Positions 1-9,035 of a stretch of DNA of 64,000 nucleotides are shown piece by piece. The stretch's first letter is position 1; every line of letters starts with the position of its first letter. The stretch spans positions 558,001 through 622,000 of the forward strand of contig NZ_CAJQTX010000005.1 of assembly GCF_907163085.1 (NCBI RefSeq). Reading direction: 5' to 3'. The stretch comes from Candidatus Accumulibacter sp. ACC003. Lineage in GTDB: Bacteria > Pseudomonadota > Gammaproteobacteria > Burkholderiales > Rhodocyclaceae. The translations under genes were made by a program, and so were the position numbers. The notes beneath the pieces are model-generated. The model was not told the DNA's origin, did not search any database, and worked only from the letters and a program-made list of their open reading frames with translations.

Positions 1-681
1 GACCGGCATCGCCGCCGGCACGGTGGCGCGCACGGCTTCGAAAACGGCCAGCGGGAAACGCATGCGATTCTCGAGCGAGCCGCCGTAGGCGTCGTCGCGG
101 CGGTTGGCCAGCGGCGATAGAAACTGATGTAGGAGGTAGCCGTGCGCCGCGTGTAATTCGATGGCGTCGAGTCCCAGCCGGTGCGCGCGTTGCGCGGCGG
201 CGACGAAGGCCTGCACCACGCCTTGCAAGGCGGCGTTATCGAGCGCCAGCGGCGCGGGCTCGCCAAGGGCGTGCGCGACGGCCGATGGCGCCACGGCTCG
301 CCAGCCGCCGCTCTCGGGCAAGATCAACTGGCCGCCGTCCCAGGGCACGTGGCTCGACGCCTTGCGGCCGGCGTGCGCCAGCTGGATGGCAATGGGCATC
401 GGCGAATGCCGGCGCAGCGCGTTCAGCACCTTTTTCAGCGCCGTTTCGTTGTCGGCGGACCACAGTCCGAGGTCGGCCGGCGTGATCCTCCCGGCGGGCT
501 CGACGGCGGTCGCCTCAATGATCAGCAGGGCGGCTCCCGATAGCGCCAGATGGCCGAGGTGAATCAGATGCCAGTCGCTGGCATTGCCGTTGTCGGCCGA
601 GTACTGGCACATCGGCGCGATGACGATGCGGTTCTGCAAGCGAAGATCGGCAATGGCAAAGGGCGAAAAGAGCGTGCTCAT
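1..681 (-). CDS. NADH:flavin oxidoreductase, Old Yellow Enzyme family (partial, 3' end outside window)
   Basis: The first 227 codons of a TIM-barrel FMN enzyme that uses NAD(P)H to reduce activated C=C bonds. The protein begins MSTLFSPFAIADLRLQNRIV and runs off the left edge without a stop. The motif APMCQYSAD places a Cys and Tyr near residues 25 and 27, as in the YqjM/XenA subclass, where this Cys tunes the flavin. The substrate-binding pair appears as ELHAAHGYLLHQFLSPLAN, and NRRDDAYGGSLENR is typical of the family. The ATG at 681 is preceded by a weak GAGA element. The physiological substrate cannot be inferred. Family assignment is secure. Confidence 0.9.
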   Translation of the reverse strand, partial: MSTLFSPFAIADLRLQNRIVIAPMCQYSADNGNASDWHLIHLGHLALSGAALLIIEATAVEPAGRITPADLGLWSADNETALKKVLNALRRHSPMPIAIQLAHAGRKASSHVPWDGGQLILPESGGWRAVAPSAVAHALGEPAPLALDNAALQGVVQAFVAAAQRAHRLGLDAIELHAAHGYLLHQFLSPLANRRDDAYGGSLENRMRFPLAVFEAVRATVPAAMPV

Positions 682-790
682 GAAGCGTTTCTCGGCGAGT
701 GGATTGGCGTTTGACGATACGGCAGCCGTGTGTGTTCAGGGAAGCGCCCGCCATCGCGCACTTGTTCCCTGGGTGCCGTGCGGCCGTGGC

Positions 791-1888
791 TCACAGGTGC
801 GCCGGCAAGATCAGTACGGCGCCCTGCTCGGCGTCTTGTGGGAAGAGCGTAGCGTAGCGGTAGTGCTCCTGGAGCTGCGGATCTGCCCAGCGCAGGTTGT
901 ATTCGGTGGCGTGATTGAAGCACAGCGTTGGTTGCTCGCCACCGTGCAGAATGACTCGCGCCAGCGTTTCGTCGTGCGGATGGCCGAAGCGCGAATTGTC
1001 GGTGCTGACGATGTAGTAGTTGGCGCGCACCGCCTTCAAGAGGTCGAGCACCAGGTTGCCGCGACTGCCGTGGTGGCTGAGCTTGAAGGCGTCGATCGCC
1101 AGCGGCGCGTGCTGATTGCGGTGTTTGGCGACGGCGCGCAGCGCGCTGGCGAGCACGTTCGGGAAGGCATCTGCGGCGAGCAGTACCGACGCGCCCCGGT
1201 GTTCGAGCAGGATGGCGATGCTCGACCCGTTCGGCAGCGCCTGGTCCTTGGTGGTGGTCAGCGCGGCCAGTGTTTCAAGGTCCGGGAAGGTGATGCCGCG
1301 CTGGAACTGTTCCTGCGTGTTCGACTCGCGCTGCTGCAGGCGAGCCAGCTCTTTGTCCCATACCGATGCCAGTCGAGCGAGTCGCGCTGGCGTTGGCGAA
1401 AGCAGCGTCAGCTTCGGGTAGCCGGGCGCCGACGGCAGTTCGACAAAGCCACCCTGGCCGGCGGTCGCCACCCGGCCGCCGCCGAAGGCGCCATTCCACG
1501 GCAGGCTGCGTTCGGGTGCGCCGAGAATGGTCGCCAGCGCCTCGCCCTCGGCGACGCCACGCGCCGCTGCCTGCAGATGTCGCCGGGCATTGAACCAGAC
1601 ATCGCCAAAACTGAGGCCAAGCGCGCTGTCGGCGAACAGCAGGCGCGCCGCGCCGATGTGGTCATGGTCGATATGGCTGATGATCGCCAGGTCGATATGG
1701 CGCCTGCCCTGGCTGTCCGTCGGCAGCGACGCGAGCCGCTTTTGCAGCAAGGGCCAGGTTTCATCGGGACCCATATCCATCAGCAGGCGCCAGCTGCCAT
1801 CGGCTACCGGGCAAGTGAGCAGTAGAGCGTCGCCGTAAGCCGCCGGCAGGGCTTCGATGGTGATCGCCGGTTCAGTCGATACGTTCAT
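791..1888 (-). CDS. MBL-fold metallohydrolase (ComEC-type beta-lactamase domain)
   Basis: A 365-residue cytoplasmic protein with a metallo-beta-lactamase fold. Metal-binding motifs are visible: ISHIDHDHIGA (HxHxDH type) near residues 70-80, a later AADAF segment, and LSHHGSRGN, which is characteristic of the ComEC/Rec2-like branch. There is no signal peptide or membrane segment, so it is a stand-alone hydrolase domain and not the competence channel. I chose the ATG at 1888 over the ATG at 1900 because GGAGG lies five bases upstream of it. The reaction and substrate are unknown; nuclease or phosphodiesterase activity would be a guess. Confidence 0.8.
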   Translation of the reverse strand: MNVSTEPAITIEALPAAYGDALLLTCPVADGSWRLLMDMGPDETWPLLQKRLASLPTDSQGRRHIDLAIISHIDHDHIGAARLLFADSALGLSFGDVWFNARRHLQAAARGVAEGEALATILGAPERSLPWNGAFGGGRVATAGQGGFVELPSAPGYPKLTLLSPTPARLARLASVWDKELARLQQRESNTQEQFQRGITFPDLETLAALTTTKDQALPNGSSIAILLEHRGASVLLAADAFPNVLASALRAVAKHRNQHAPLAIDAFKLSHHGSRGNLVLDLLKAVRANYYIVSTDNSRFGHPHDETLARVILHGGEQPTLCFNHATEYNLRWADPQLQEHYRYATLFPQDAEQGAVLILPAHL

Positions 1889-2384
1889 TTGAGCCTCCAT
1901 CCGCCGTCGCCGACGGCCAGTCAGGGTGCACCGAAAAAGTGCTGTTGATCGCCCGTTTCACAAAACGCCGGGCGGTGTCGTCTTCCCGTCAGACGGGAGG
2001 GACGACGGCTCGCGCGCGCATCGCCATCAAGACGCGGCCGAGGCCGGGCGCGGCGCCTAGCGTGGCACGACCGAAAGCAGTTTGGCAAGCGGCAGCAAAG
2101 CATGAACCGGCTGAACCGCGGTCTGCGCTTGCCGGTCGACTGTATGGCCAGAACGGCAGCGGCCATGGCTGGCGTTGGCTGGCGAGCGAGAAGAAATTCC
2201 CGCTGCTTGCCGCGACCGTCAAGGCGCGGCGTCGCGGCCGAACCGCAGGCCATCCGAAAAAACGGCACGAACGGTGTAAGCATGTGCGATTGCCTCCGAC
2301 CAAAGGCCATTGAGAGGCAAAGCCTGACGGCCATGAAGGCGCGGCGATCGCCGCGATACGGAACGGTAACCGAGGAGATCCCGG
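1889..2384. other. Intergenic region, about 500 bp
   Basis: No open frame here has a convincing start, ribosome site or family resemblance; the longer frames are antisense extensions of neighbours. The region presumably holds promoters for the MBL gene (leftward) and the NPC-repeat cytochrome (rightward). A GAGGAGA ribosome site sits just before 2385. I see no repeat or RNA gene. Confidence 0.5.
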
Positions 2385-2954
2385 ATGAATCCACACGCGA
2401 AACCACTTGCCCTGGTCCTTGCTCTTGCCGGCGGCTTGACGCTGCCGATGGCGGCCACTCATGCCGCGAATCCCTGTAAACCGGCTGCCGCCAAGGCCGC
2501 CAACCCATGCGCGGCAAAGAATCCGTGTGCCGCCAGCAACGGCATCGACCCGCAGCTGGTCACGCGCCCGAAGAATTACCGGCGGTACGTCGGCGACGCC
2601 GCTGAATTGAGCAGCGAAGGCAAGCGCCTGTGGAGCGATAGCCGCCTGTCGACCAACGGCATGTCGTGCAATACCTGTCATCAGGCCAACAGCGCCTTTC
2701 AGAACAGCTTTGCGCAGCCCTATCCGCACCGCGTGCAAATGGCCCAGGATAACGCCAACATGAAGACCATTCACCTCGACGAAATGGTCCAGATCTGCAT
2801 GGTCGCGCCGATGGCCGCGAAACCGCTGGCGTGGAACTCGAAACAACTGGCAGCGCTGACCGCCTATACCGCCGAGGTTCAGAAGACTTTCAAGCCCACC
2901 GGCGGCGGTGCTAACCCCTGCGCCGCAAAAAATCCCTGCGCCGTAAAGAACTAG
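2385..2954 (+). CDS. Secreted mono-heme c-type cytochrome with NPCAAK repeats at both ends
   Basis: A 189-residue periplasmic protein with a signal peptide (about residues 1-27, ending THAA). A class I-like cytochrome core follows: one CNTCH heme site at residues 95-99, with Met142 a plausible sixth ligand. Unusually, the core is flanked by Asn-Pro-Cys repeats, three near the N-terminus (about residues 29-48) and two at the C-terminus (ANPCAAKNPC). The same motif makes up nearly the whole next gene, 49 bp downstream, which suggests a shared role such as metal binding, disulfide cross-linking or partner docking. GAGGAGA precedes the ATG. The cytochrome call is firm; the repeat function is unknown. 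Confidence 0.75.
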   Translation: MNPHAKPLALVLALAGGLTLPMAATHAANPCKPAAAKAANPCAAKNPCAASNGIDPQLVTRPKNYRRYVGDAAELSSEGKRLWSDSRLSTNGMSCNTCHQANSAFQNSFAQPYPHRVQMAQDNANMKTIHLDEMVQICMVAPMAAKPLAWNSKQLAALTAYTAEVQKTFKPTGGGANPCAAKNPCAVKN

Positions 2955-2969
2955 CGGATGCTCCGCTAG
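2951..2969 (+). promoter_or_regulatory. Hairpin between the two NPC-repeat genes
   Basis: A perfect inverted repeat with arms CTAGCGGA (2951-2958) and TCCGCTAG (2962-2969) around a three-base loop. It overlaps the TAG stop of the upstream cytochrome. No T-run follows, so it is more likely an mRNA-stabilising or attenuating stem between co-transcribed genes than a full terminator. Confidence 0.4.
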
Positions 2970-3003
2970 CTTGTGCAGCACCCACCCACCCAAGGAGACA
3001 CCC

Positions 3004-3261
3004 ATGAATCAGAAATCCCTGAAGTTCGCTCTCGGCGCTGCTGCTCTCGCTCTTGCCGTTCCCTTTGCCTACGCCGCCAATCCCTGTGCTGGCAAGAATC
3101 CTTGCGCCGCCAAGAACCCCTGTGCGGCGACAAGCGCCGCGGCCAAGGCCGCCAATCCGTGCGCCGCCAAGGCGGCAAACCCCTGCGCGGCGAAAGCGGC
3201 CAATCCTTGCGCCGCGAAGAATCCCTGCGCGGCCAAGAACCCGTGCGCGGCCAAGAAATAA
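3004..3261 (+). CDS. Small secreted protein built of eight NPCAAK repeats
   Basis: An 85-residue protein. A signal peptide covers about residues 1-24 (MNQKSLKFALGAAALALAV, ending YAA). The mature part is only Asn-Pro-Cys-Ala-Ala-Lys units, eight NPC triplets in all, some directly adjacent and some separated by AlaAla or a short Ala-rich linker. It carries one Cys per repeat and one to two Lys per unit, giving a basic, cysteine-rich low-complexity chain that could bind metal or heme-like cofactors, or cross-link by disulfides. AAGGAG lies upstream of the ATG at 3004. It follows the cytochrome that carries the same motif. I do not recognise a characterised family. Confidence 0.75.
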   Translation: MNQKSLKFALGAAALALAVPFAYAANPCAGKNPCAAKNPCAATSAAAKAANPCAAKAANPCAAKAANPCAAKNPCAAKNPCAAKK

Positions 3262-3428
3262 GGCGATTGCCAGAAAATGACGGACCAGACTGTGCTGGCT
3301 TTTCGTTCGCCTTCGAGGCCCAACAACAGGTGCATAGTTGAACCATGGCATTGCTGTTGTCGCACGGAAGAGGGGCGAGACGACGCGCAAGATGGTCTGT
3401 CGTTTGACGGAAATCGCAGGCGCTTGGG

Positions 3429-4712
3429 TTGAAAATGGCGCCGGCGACCCTGCCAGCGGGAAGGGTGCTGCTGGCCCTTCCCGTTTTTCTTGTCGTTCTG
3501 GCTGGCTGTGGTCAGCACGAGGCCCTTGTCCCGCCGCCGACCGTCGCGCGGCCGCTAGCCTTGGCGGCCGACCAGGAGGCGGCGACTGCGGTATTTCTCG
3601 AGCGCCATTGGGCGCGGCCGCTGGCCGCGCAGGGGCCGCTCCCAGAAAGCTTTAGTCCGCTCGAGGCGTCGCTGGCGGCGTCCGCTTGCGGCAGCTGCCA
3701 TGCCGATCAGTACCGGGACTGGCAGACCGCGCTGCACGCGCACGCCATGGGCCCGGGTCTGCTCGGGCAGTTGCTCGAGATGGATGCGGCCGGCGGCGAG
3801 CAGCATCAGGATTGCATCCGCTGCCACGCGCCCTTGGCCGAGCAGGCCGACGACCTGGCCGCCGCACTCGCCGCCAGCGAAAGTCCATCGCCAGCGCGGC
3901 ACAGCGAGGGGGTGGTCTGTGCGGCGTGTCACGTGCGCGCGCACGAACGTTCAGGGCCGCCGCGACGCGATCGCTCGGCACCCGACGCGGCCCAGAATGC
4001 GGCCCTTCCACACGCCGGCTTTACGGCCACGCCGGCCTTCGAGGATGCGCGCTTCTGCTCGGCGTGCCATCAATTTCAGCCGGACGAATACGCGGTAAAC
4101 GGCAAGCTGCTGGAGAACACCTACGAGGAATGGCGGGCGTCACGCCATGCTCGCGAGGGACGGACGTGCCAGTCGTGCCACATGCCTGAACGTCGGCATC
4201 TGTGGCGAGGCATCCATGATCCGGAAATGGTCCGCAGCGGCGTCGAGTTCTCCGTTGAAGGCGGCGACGAGCTGGTCGGCGGCCTTATCCGGGCGGCTCT
4301 GGTGGTCCGCAACAGCGGCACCGGCCACTACTTCCCGACCTATGTGACGCCCAGGCTGATCGCCGAAATCGAGCAGCTGGATAGTGCTGGCCGGAGCTTG
4401 CCGGCAACGCGTGTCGAACAGCTCATTCAGCGGCAACTGCCGCTCGATCTCGGACGAGAGATCGCCGACACGCGCCTGCCACCCGATGGCGAGATGCGCC
4501 TCGCGTATCAGCGGCCACGGCAGCGCGGCGCGGTGGCGCTGGTTTTCCGCCTGCGCGTCGAACCCGACGAGTTCTACGCCCGCTTCTACCGCGCCTTGCT
4601 CGCCGATGAGCAGCTGCAGAAAGGCCGGCGACTGATCGTCGCCGCGCTCAAACAAGCAGAATCGTCGGCTTTCGTTGCTTTCGAAGAACGGCGAGAGCTG
4701 CCCGAGAAATGA
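3429..4712 (+). CDS. Pentaheme c-type cytochrome lipoprotein (cytochrome c554-like)
   Basis: A 427-residue exported protein. The N-terminus has a hydrophobic stretch ending LVVLAGCG, a lipobox that would anchor it through Cys27. Five CxxCH heme sites follow: CGSCH (87), CIRCH (129), CAACH (164), CSACH (210) and CQSCH (247). The pattern near the last two (CSACHQF... then EEWRASRH and TCQSCHMP) is typical of the cytochrome c554/multiheme family. The last about 170 residues lack hemes and look beta-rich. Start: TTG at 3429 has AGG eight bases upstream; ATG at 3435 in frame is the alternative. It sits between NPC-repeat proteins and a cupredoxin-like gene, consistent with periplasmic electron transfer. 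The electron donor and acceptor are unknown. Confidence 0.8.
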   Translation: MKMAPATLPAGRVLLALPVFLVVLAGCGQHEALVPPPTVARPLALAADQEAATAVFLERHWARPLAAQGPLPESFSPLEASLAASACGSCHADQYRDWQTALHAHAMGPGLLGQLLEMDAAGGEQHQDCIRCHAPLAEQADDLAAALAASESPSPARHSEGVVCAACHVRAHERSGPPRRDRSAPDAAQNAALPHAGFTATPAFEDARFCSACHQFQPDEYAVNGKLLENTYEEWRASRHAREGRTCQSCHMPERRHLWRGIHDPEMVRSGVEFSVEGGDELVGGLIRAALVVRNSGTGHYFPTYVTPRLIAEIEQLDSAGRSLPATRVEQLIQRQLPLDLGREIADTRLPPDGEMRLAYQRPRQRGAVALVFRLRVEPDEFYARFYRALLADEQLQKGRRLIVAALKQAESSAFVAFEERRELPEK

Positions 4713-4806
4713 AGCTGGCGACGCCGCGGCCGGAAGTCCGGGGCGCGCTTGGCGGGCACCGCGGCGGTCTGCGGCCCGACGCCGTCCGATGCATTTGTTT
4801 TTTACC

Positions 4807-4832
4807 GGGCCAGTCGCCTTCGCGACTGGCCC
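4807..4832. promoter_or_regulatory. Leader hairpin upstream of the cupredoxin-like gene
   Basis: A perfect 11-bp inverted repeat: GGGCCAGTCGC (4807-4817), loop CTTC, GCGACTGGCCC (4822-4832). A T-rich stretch precedes it instead of following it, so on the plus strand it is not a classical terminator. It ends four bases before the AAGGAG ribosome site of the gene at 4850, so it could influence translation or act as a weak terminator for the multiheme gene. Confidence 0.45.
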
Positions 4833-4849
4833 ATCAAGGAGAAATTGCC

Positions 4850-5320
4850 ATGAAAACGCCCGTTCGATTCGCTGCTTGCCTCTTGCTCGCCACGCCACTG
4901 CTCAACGGCGCAGTGCTCGCCGCCGAAACCGCCAAACCGGCGATCATCGAACTGACGCAGGTACCCTGTCAGTTCCTCGAGAGCGAAGAAGGGACCAACC
5001 ACGGTTACCGCAGCAGCACTATCAAGGACTGCGAAGCGATCAACGCGAAAACGGCCGCCGCGCGGCTGGCCAAGGCCAAACCCCTGCAACTCAAGGCCGG
5101 CACCTACATTTTTCGCGTCACCAACCGCGACGTCCCTTACGAGCTGGGTTTCTGGCTACGCGGCGAGGGGATCAGCGGCCGGGTGACGCTGCCCAGCGTT
5201 TCTGGCGGCGGCTTGCTGACCGGCAAGACGCAGGATTACAAGATCGACCTGAAGCCGGGTGAGTACCTCTATTCGTGTCCGCTGAACACGACGCCCGACT
5301 ACAAACTGGTCGTCAGCTGA
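4850..5320 (+). CDS. Secreted cupredoxin-like protein without an obvious type 1 copper site
   Basis: A 156-residue protein with a signal peptide (MKTPVRFAACLLLATPLLNG, cleavage after about VLAAE). The C-terminal half reads as a Greek-key cupredoxin: LKAGTYIFRVTNRDVPYELG, then a LKPGEYLYSCPLNTTPDYK loop. In true type 1 sites the Cys is followed by His and Met ligands; here no His follows the Cys, so copper binding, if any, must differ. The ATG at 4850 has AAGGAG nine bases upstream, and the longer frame from 4709 is rejected because it would cross the leader hairpin. Probably a periplasmic partner of the neighbouring cytochromes, by inference. Confidence 0.6.
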   Translation: MKTPVRFAACLLLATPLLNGAVLAAETAKPAIIELTQVPCQFLESEEGTNHGYRSSTIKDCEAINAKTAAARLAKAKPLQLKAGTYIFRVTNRDVPYELGFWLRGEGISGRVTLPSVSGGGLLTGKTQDYKIDLKPGEYLYSCPLNTTPDYKLVVS

Positions 5321-5388
5321 GCTGAGCCGACTGCGCGGCTTCGTCACCAGCTCGCCAAGCGTCCGTCTTTCGCTCGCCAGGTCGGCAC

Positions 5389-6525
5389 GTGCGTCAGTCC
5401 AGCCATCAGCAAGCGCTGCCGATTCTGGCGACGGCGACGATTGCCGTCGGCTTGATCGCCTATCTGGTGCTTGTCAACGGCCGCATGGCGGCGCTGTTCG
5501 TCGTCGGCTTGATGATCGGCGTGACGCTCTACCACAGCGGCTTCGGCTTTAGCGCGGCGTACCGGCGATTGCTTCTCCATGGCGAGCTGCGCGCGATCCG
5601 TGCGCAGCTGTCGATGGTGGCGGTTGCCACGCTGCTTTTTGCGCCGCTACTCGCCGCTGGCGAGTTCGCCGGGCGGCCGCTGTCCGGGGCCGCCGCACCG
5701 TTTGGTCTGGCGATGCTTTTCGGCGCTTTTCTTTTCGGAATCGGCATGCAGCTCGGCGGCGCTTGCGGCTCGGGAAGCCTGTACGCGCTCGGCGCCGGGT
5801 CGCCGCGCATGCTGATCGTCGTGACGGCCTTCTGCGCCGGTGGTTTCCGGGCCAGCCTCGATCTTGGCGCGTGGCAGTCGCTACCCGAGTGGCCGCCGCT
5901 GCTTCTCGGCGAGCGCTTTGGCTGGGGCGTCACGGCGTGCTTGCAGGCCTTCTTGCTCGGCGCTGCCGCCTGGCTTCTGCCGTGCGACGACGCTGCACGC
6001 GCCGGGACCTGGCACCTGTGGCGAGGGCCGTGGCCCTTGCTGGTCGGCGGGCTGCTCCTGGCCTTGTTCAATCTCGCCACGCTGCTGCTCGCCGGTCACC
6101 CGTGGACCATCACCTGGGCATTCACGCTGTGGGGAGCCAAGGCAGCGCGGGCGCTGGGCTGGAACCCCGTCGCCGATGCGTTCTGGAGCCAGCCGTTTCA
6201 GCTGGCGGCGCTGGACAACGGCGTCCTCAGCGACGTGACGTCGACCATGGACATCGGCCTGGTCCTCGGCGCGACCATCGCCGCCTTGCTCGCCCGGCGT
6301 TTTGCGCTGGTCTGGCGAATGTCGGCGCGGTCGTTTGCCGCGGCGCTGCTCGGCGGCCTGGTGATGGGCTACGGCGCGCGTCTGGCCTATGGCTGCAATA
6401 TCGGCGCCTTCTTTTCCGGCGTCGCGTCGACCAGCCTGCACGGCTGGCTGTGGATCGTTGCGGCCTTGCTGGGATCGTCGATCGGCGTGCGCTTGCGCCC
6501 ACTGTTCGGCCTGGCCAACGACTGA
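5389..6525 (+). CDS. YeeE/YedE (DUF395, TsuA-like) integral membrane protein
   Basis: A 378-residue protein with about nine to ten hydrophobic membrane segments. The two family signatures are present: MQLGGACGSGSLYALGAGS near residues 123-141 and ARLAYGCNIGAFFSGVAS near 325-345, each with the conserved Gly-rich Cys loop. In characterised members these cysteines relay thiosulfate through the membrane, so a sulfur-compound importer is the best guess. The start is GTG at 5389, with no strong ribosome site. No TusA-like partner is adjacent, unlike many homologues. Family certain, substrate inferred. Confidence 0.8.
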   Translation: MRQSSHQQALPILATATIAVGLIAYLVLVNGRMAALFVVGLMIGVTLYHSGFGFSAAYRRLLLHGELRAIRAQLSMVAVATLLFAPLLAAGEFAGRPLSGAAAPFGLAMLFGAFLFGIGMQLGGACGSGSLYALGAGSPRMLIVVTAFCAGGFRASLDLGAWQSLPEWPPLLLGERFGWGVTACLQAFLLGAAAWLLPCDDAARAGTWHLWRGPWPLLVGGLLLALFNLATLLLAGHPWTITWAFTLWGAKAARALGWNPVADAFWSQPFQLAALDNGVLSDVTSTMDIGLVLGATIAALLARRFALVWRMSARSFAAALLGGLVMGYGARLAYGCNIGAFFSGVASTSLHGWLWIVAALLGSSIGVRLRPLFGLAND

Positions 6526-6663
6526 AGGGCTTCCTGAACCGTTCCATTTCGACTCGCCGGCAGGCGGCAAGCCGGCGAATTCCTGGGCACGCGACGTTTT
6601 CGGCGGGCGCTTCAGCGCGAGCCACCTGTCAAGCACGCTTTTCAGGGTGAACTTTCTCTGCCC

Positions 6664-6690
6664 TTAGCACTCTCAGGCTGCGAGTGCTAA
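6664..6690 (+). promoter_or_regulatory. CIRCE element (HrcA operator) upstream of rpoH
   Basis: TTAGCACTC, nine bases, GAGTGCTAA: an exact match to the CIRCE consensus, 44 bp before the rpoH start. A -10-like TAAAAT (6688-6693) overlaps its right arm, so HrcA binding would block initiation. HrcA represses groE and similar operons; here it would place the heat-shock sigma factor under the HrcA repressor. Confidence 0.93.
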
Positions 6691-6734
6691 AATGCTGGTG
6701 TGGATAGTAAACTAGTGAGGAGGACTCCCTTCAG

Positions 6735-7595
<861 letters not shown>

Positions 7596-7635
7596 GGGCG
7601 CGCTGGCCAGCGCCGAAGTCCCGAAGCCGCCGCTG

Positions 7636-8262
7636 TCAGAACTTGATCAGCTTGCCGAGCTCGCCGATAAAGGCTTTCGGGTCGGGGTCATCGGCGTAGC
7701 GGAAGACCACCAGGCCCCGCCTGTCGATCAGATTGATATAGCGACCGTCAGCACCGCCGAGAAGCTGCAGCACTTTGTCGTCGGTGGCCTTGGCCAGCAG
7801 CAGGTCGGGGTGTGCGGCCAGCAGCTCGGGCGCCGGCGTCGTTCCATCCGTGAGCAGCCACAGCCGGTCGAGACGCGCAATATTGCGTCCCTGTGCGGTG
7901 CGTGCCTGACGAGTCAGGTAAAGCGTGTGCTGACAGCGCGCGTCGCAGCTGCCGGGCGCGGCAAAAATCAGCAACCATTTGCCGCTGACTTCGGGATGCG
8001 CCAGCGCTGTGCCGTCAAGTTGCCGCAGAAATTCAAACGGCAGCGCCACTGGCGTGAGCGCCTGCCCCTCGCTGGCTTTGAGCTCTGGCGGTGAGACGTA
8101 GCGAAAGTACAAGGCCGCAAGAAGGGGCAGCACGCAGACGGCAACGATCGCCAGCAGCGTCAACCTGCCCTTGCGCTGCGCCGGATCTGTGGGCGAGGTG
8201 GCAGAGGCTGGCCGGCCAGAACTTGCTGCCAGCTTCTCTGCTGTGGGTTTTTCGGTAGTCAT
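7636..8262 (-). CDS. SCO1/thioredoxin-like membrane protein of the cytochrome oxidase cluster
   Basis: A 208-residue protein with one N-terminal membrane anchor (RLTLLAIVAVCVLPLLAALYF, residues about 33-53) and a periplasmic thioredoxin-like domain. The motif AAPGSCDARCQHTLYL carries a CxxxC pair, as in SCO copper chaperones. It sits at the end of the cox operon, overlapping the SURF1 gene by four bases (ATGA), which supports a role in oxidase assembly such as copper delivery to subunit II. The third SCO copper ligand, a distal His, is not obvious in the remaining sequence, so a redox rather than copper-binding role is possible. The ATG at 8262 is chosen; an upstream in-frame ATG would extend the protein into the SURF1 gene. 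Confidence 0.75.
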   Translation of the reverse strand: MTTEKPTAEKLAASSGRPASATSPTDPAQRKGRLTLLAIVAVCVLPLLAALYFRYVSPPELKASEGQALTPVALPFEFLRQLDGTALAHPEVSGKWLLIFAAPGSCDARCQHTLYLTRQARTAQGRNIARLDRLWLLTDGTTPAPELLAAHPDLLLAKATDDKVLQLLGGADGRYINLIDRRGLVVFRYADDPDPKAFIGELGKLIKF

Positions 8263-8957
8263 TTCTTTTGCCAGGCAAAAAGGCCGTAGGCTGCAGCCAT
8301 GAGAGCGAAAACCAGCCACATCGCGGCGTAGCCGTAGTGCCTGGTTGCTGGATTGTCAGGATTACCCCAGTCGCGGATCAAGCCGTCATCGTCGCCGCCG
8401 GTTTGCAGGACGATCACCGGCAGCGCGTCGAGGCCGCTGCGTTGCCGATACTCGGCTTCCCGGACGTGCTGCCAGATCGGCCCCGCCGGCTCAGTTTCCT
8501 GCAGTTCAAATGTCTTCACCGCGAAGCTGTGGGTGATGCCGGTGACTTCGATCTCGCCCACTGGCGACGACACCGACGGAATATCGGAACGTAGTCGCGG
8601 CGCTGGAATCCAGCCACGATTGACCAATACAACAGCCTTGCTGCCGGTTAGCTGCAAAGGCGTGAGAACGTGATAGCCGGGGCGGCTGTGATAGATCTTG
8701 TTGTCGACAAAAATCGTCTTCTCGGGGAGCCAGTGACCGCGTGCGATCGCCGCCGTGTCAAGTAGTTCCTCGCGTTGGCGTTGCTCTGCCGACAAGGTGA
8801 TCGGCGTGGCGATCAGGGCGGCTTGCTCGCGCTCGAAACGTTCGCCACGCGTTTCAGCGCGCCACAGCTGTAGACGCGCCATGCCCAGACAGATCACCAG
8901 CAACAGGATGATCAGCAGCCAGCGTCGGTAGCCGCGCTGGTTAGGAAATATCGACAT
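8259..8957 (-). CDS. SURF1 family cytochrome oxidase biogenesis protein
   Basis: A 232-residue protein with the SURF1 layout: one membrane helix at each end (LLIILLLVICLGMARLQLW near the N-terminus, AMWLVFALMAAAYGLFAW at the C-terminus) around a periplasmic domain. Family motifs are clear: NKIYHSRPGYHVLTPL, VLVNRGWIPAP and NPATRHYGYAAMW. SURF1 assists insertion of heme a into subunit I. It lies downstream of coxC in the leftward oxidase operon, though a rightward DUF2909 gene intervenes between them. Confidence 0.93.
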   Translation of the reverse strand: MSIFPNQRGYRRWLLIILLLVICLGMARLQLWRAETRGERFEREQAALIATPITLSAEQRQREELLDTAAIARGHWLPEKTIFVDNKIYHSRPGYHVLTPLQLTGSKAVVLVNRGWIPAPRLRSDIPSVSSPVGEIEVTGITHSFAVKTFELQETEPAGPIWQHVREAEYRQRSGLDALPVIVLQTGGDDDGLIRDWGNPDNPATRHYGYAAMWLVFALMAAAYGLFAWQKK

Positions 8958-9035
8958 CGGTAGGTCGCTGCATTCTGTCTGGCGTTCTATGCGCAGCGCG
9001 AGTCCGGTAGACTGTGACTTTCAGGAGGAAAATCC

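Noticed and set aside
584-1825. Long plus-strand open frame (413 codons)
   Set aside because: It is antisense to the MBL gene, whose metal-binding motifs are clear; the plus-strand translation is Arg/Gln/Val-rich without domain features.
3004-3261. NPCAAK array as non-coding tandem repeat
   Set aside because: It has a signal peptide, ribosome site and stop in frame, with varied codons for the same residues, so it is selected as protein.
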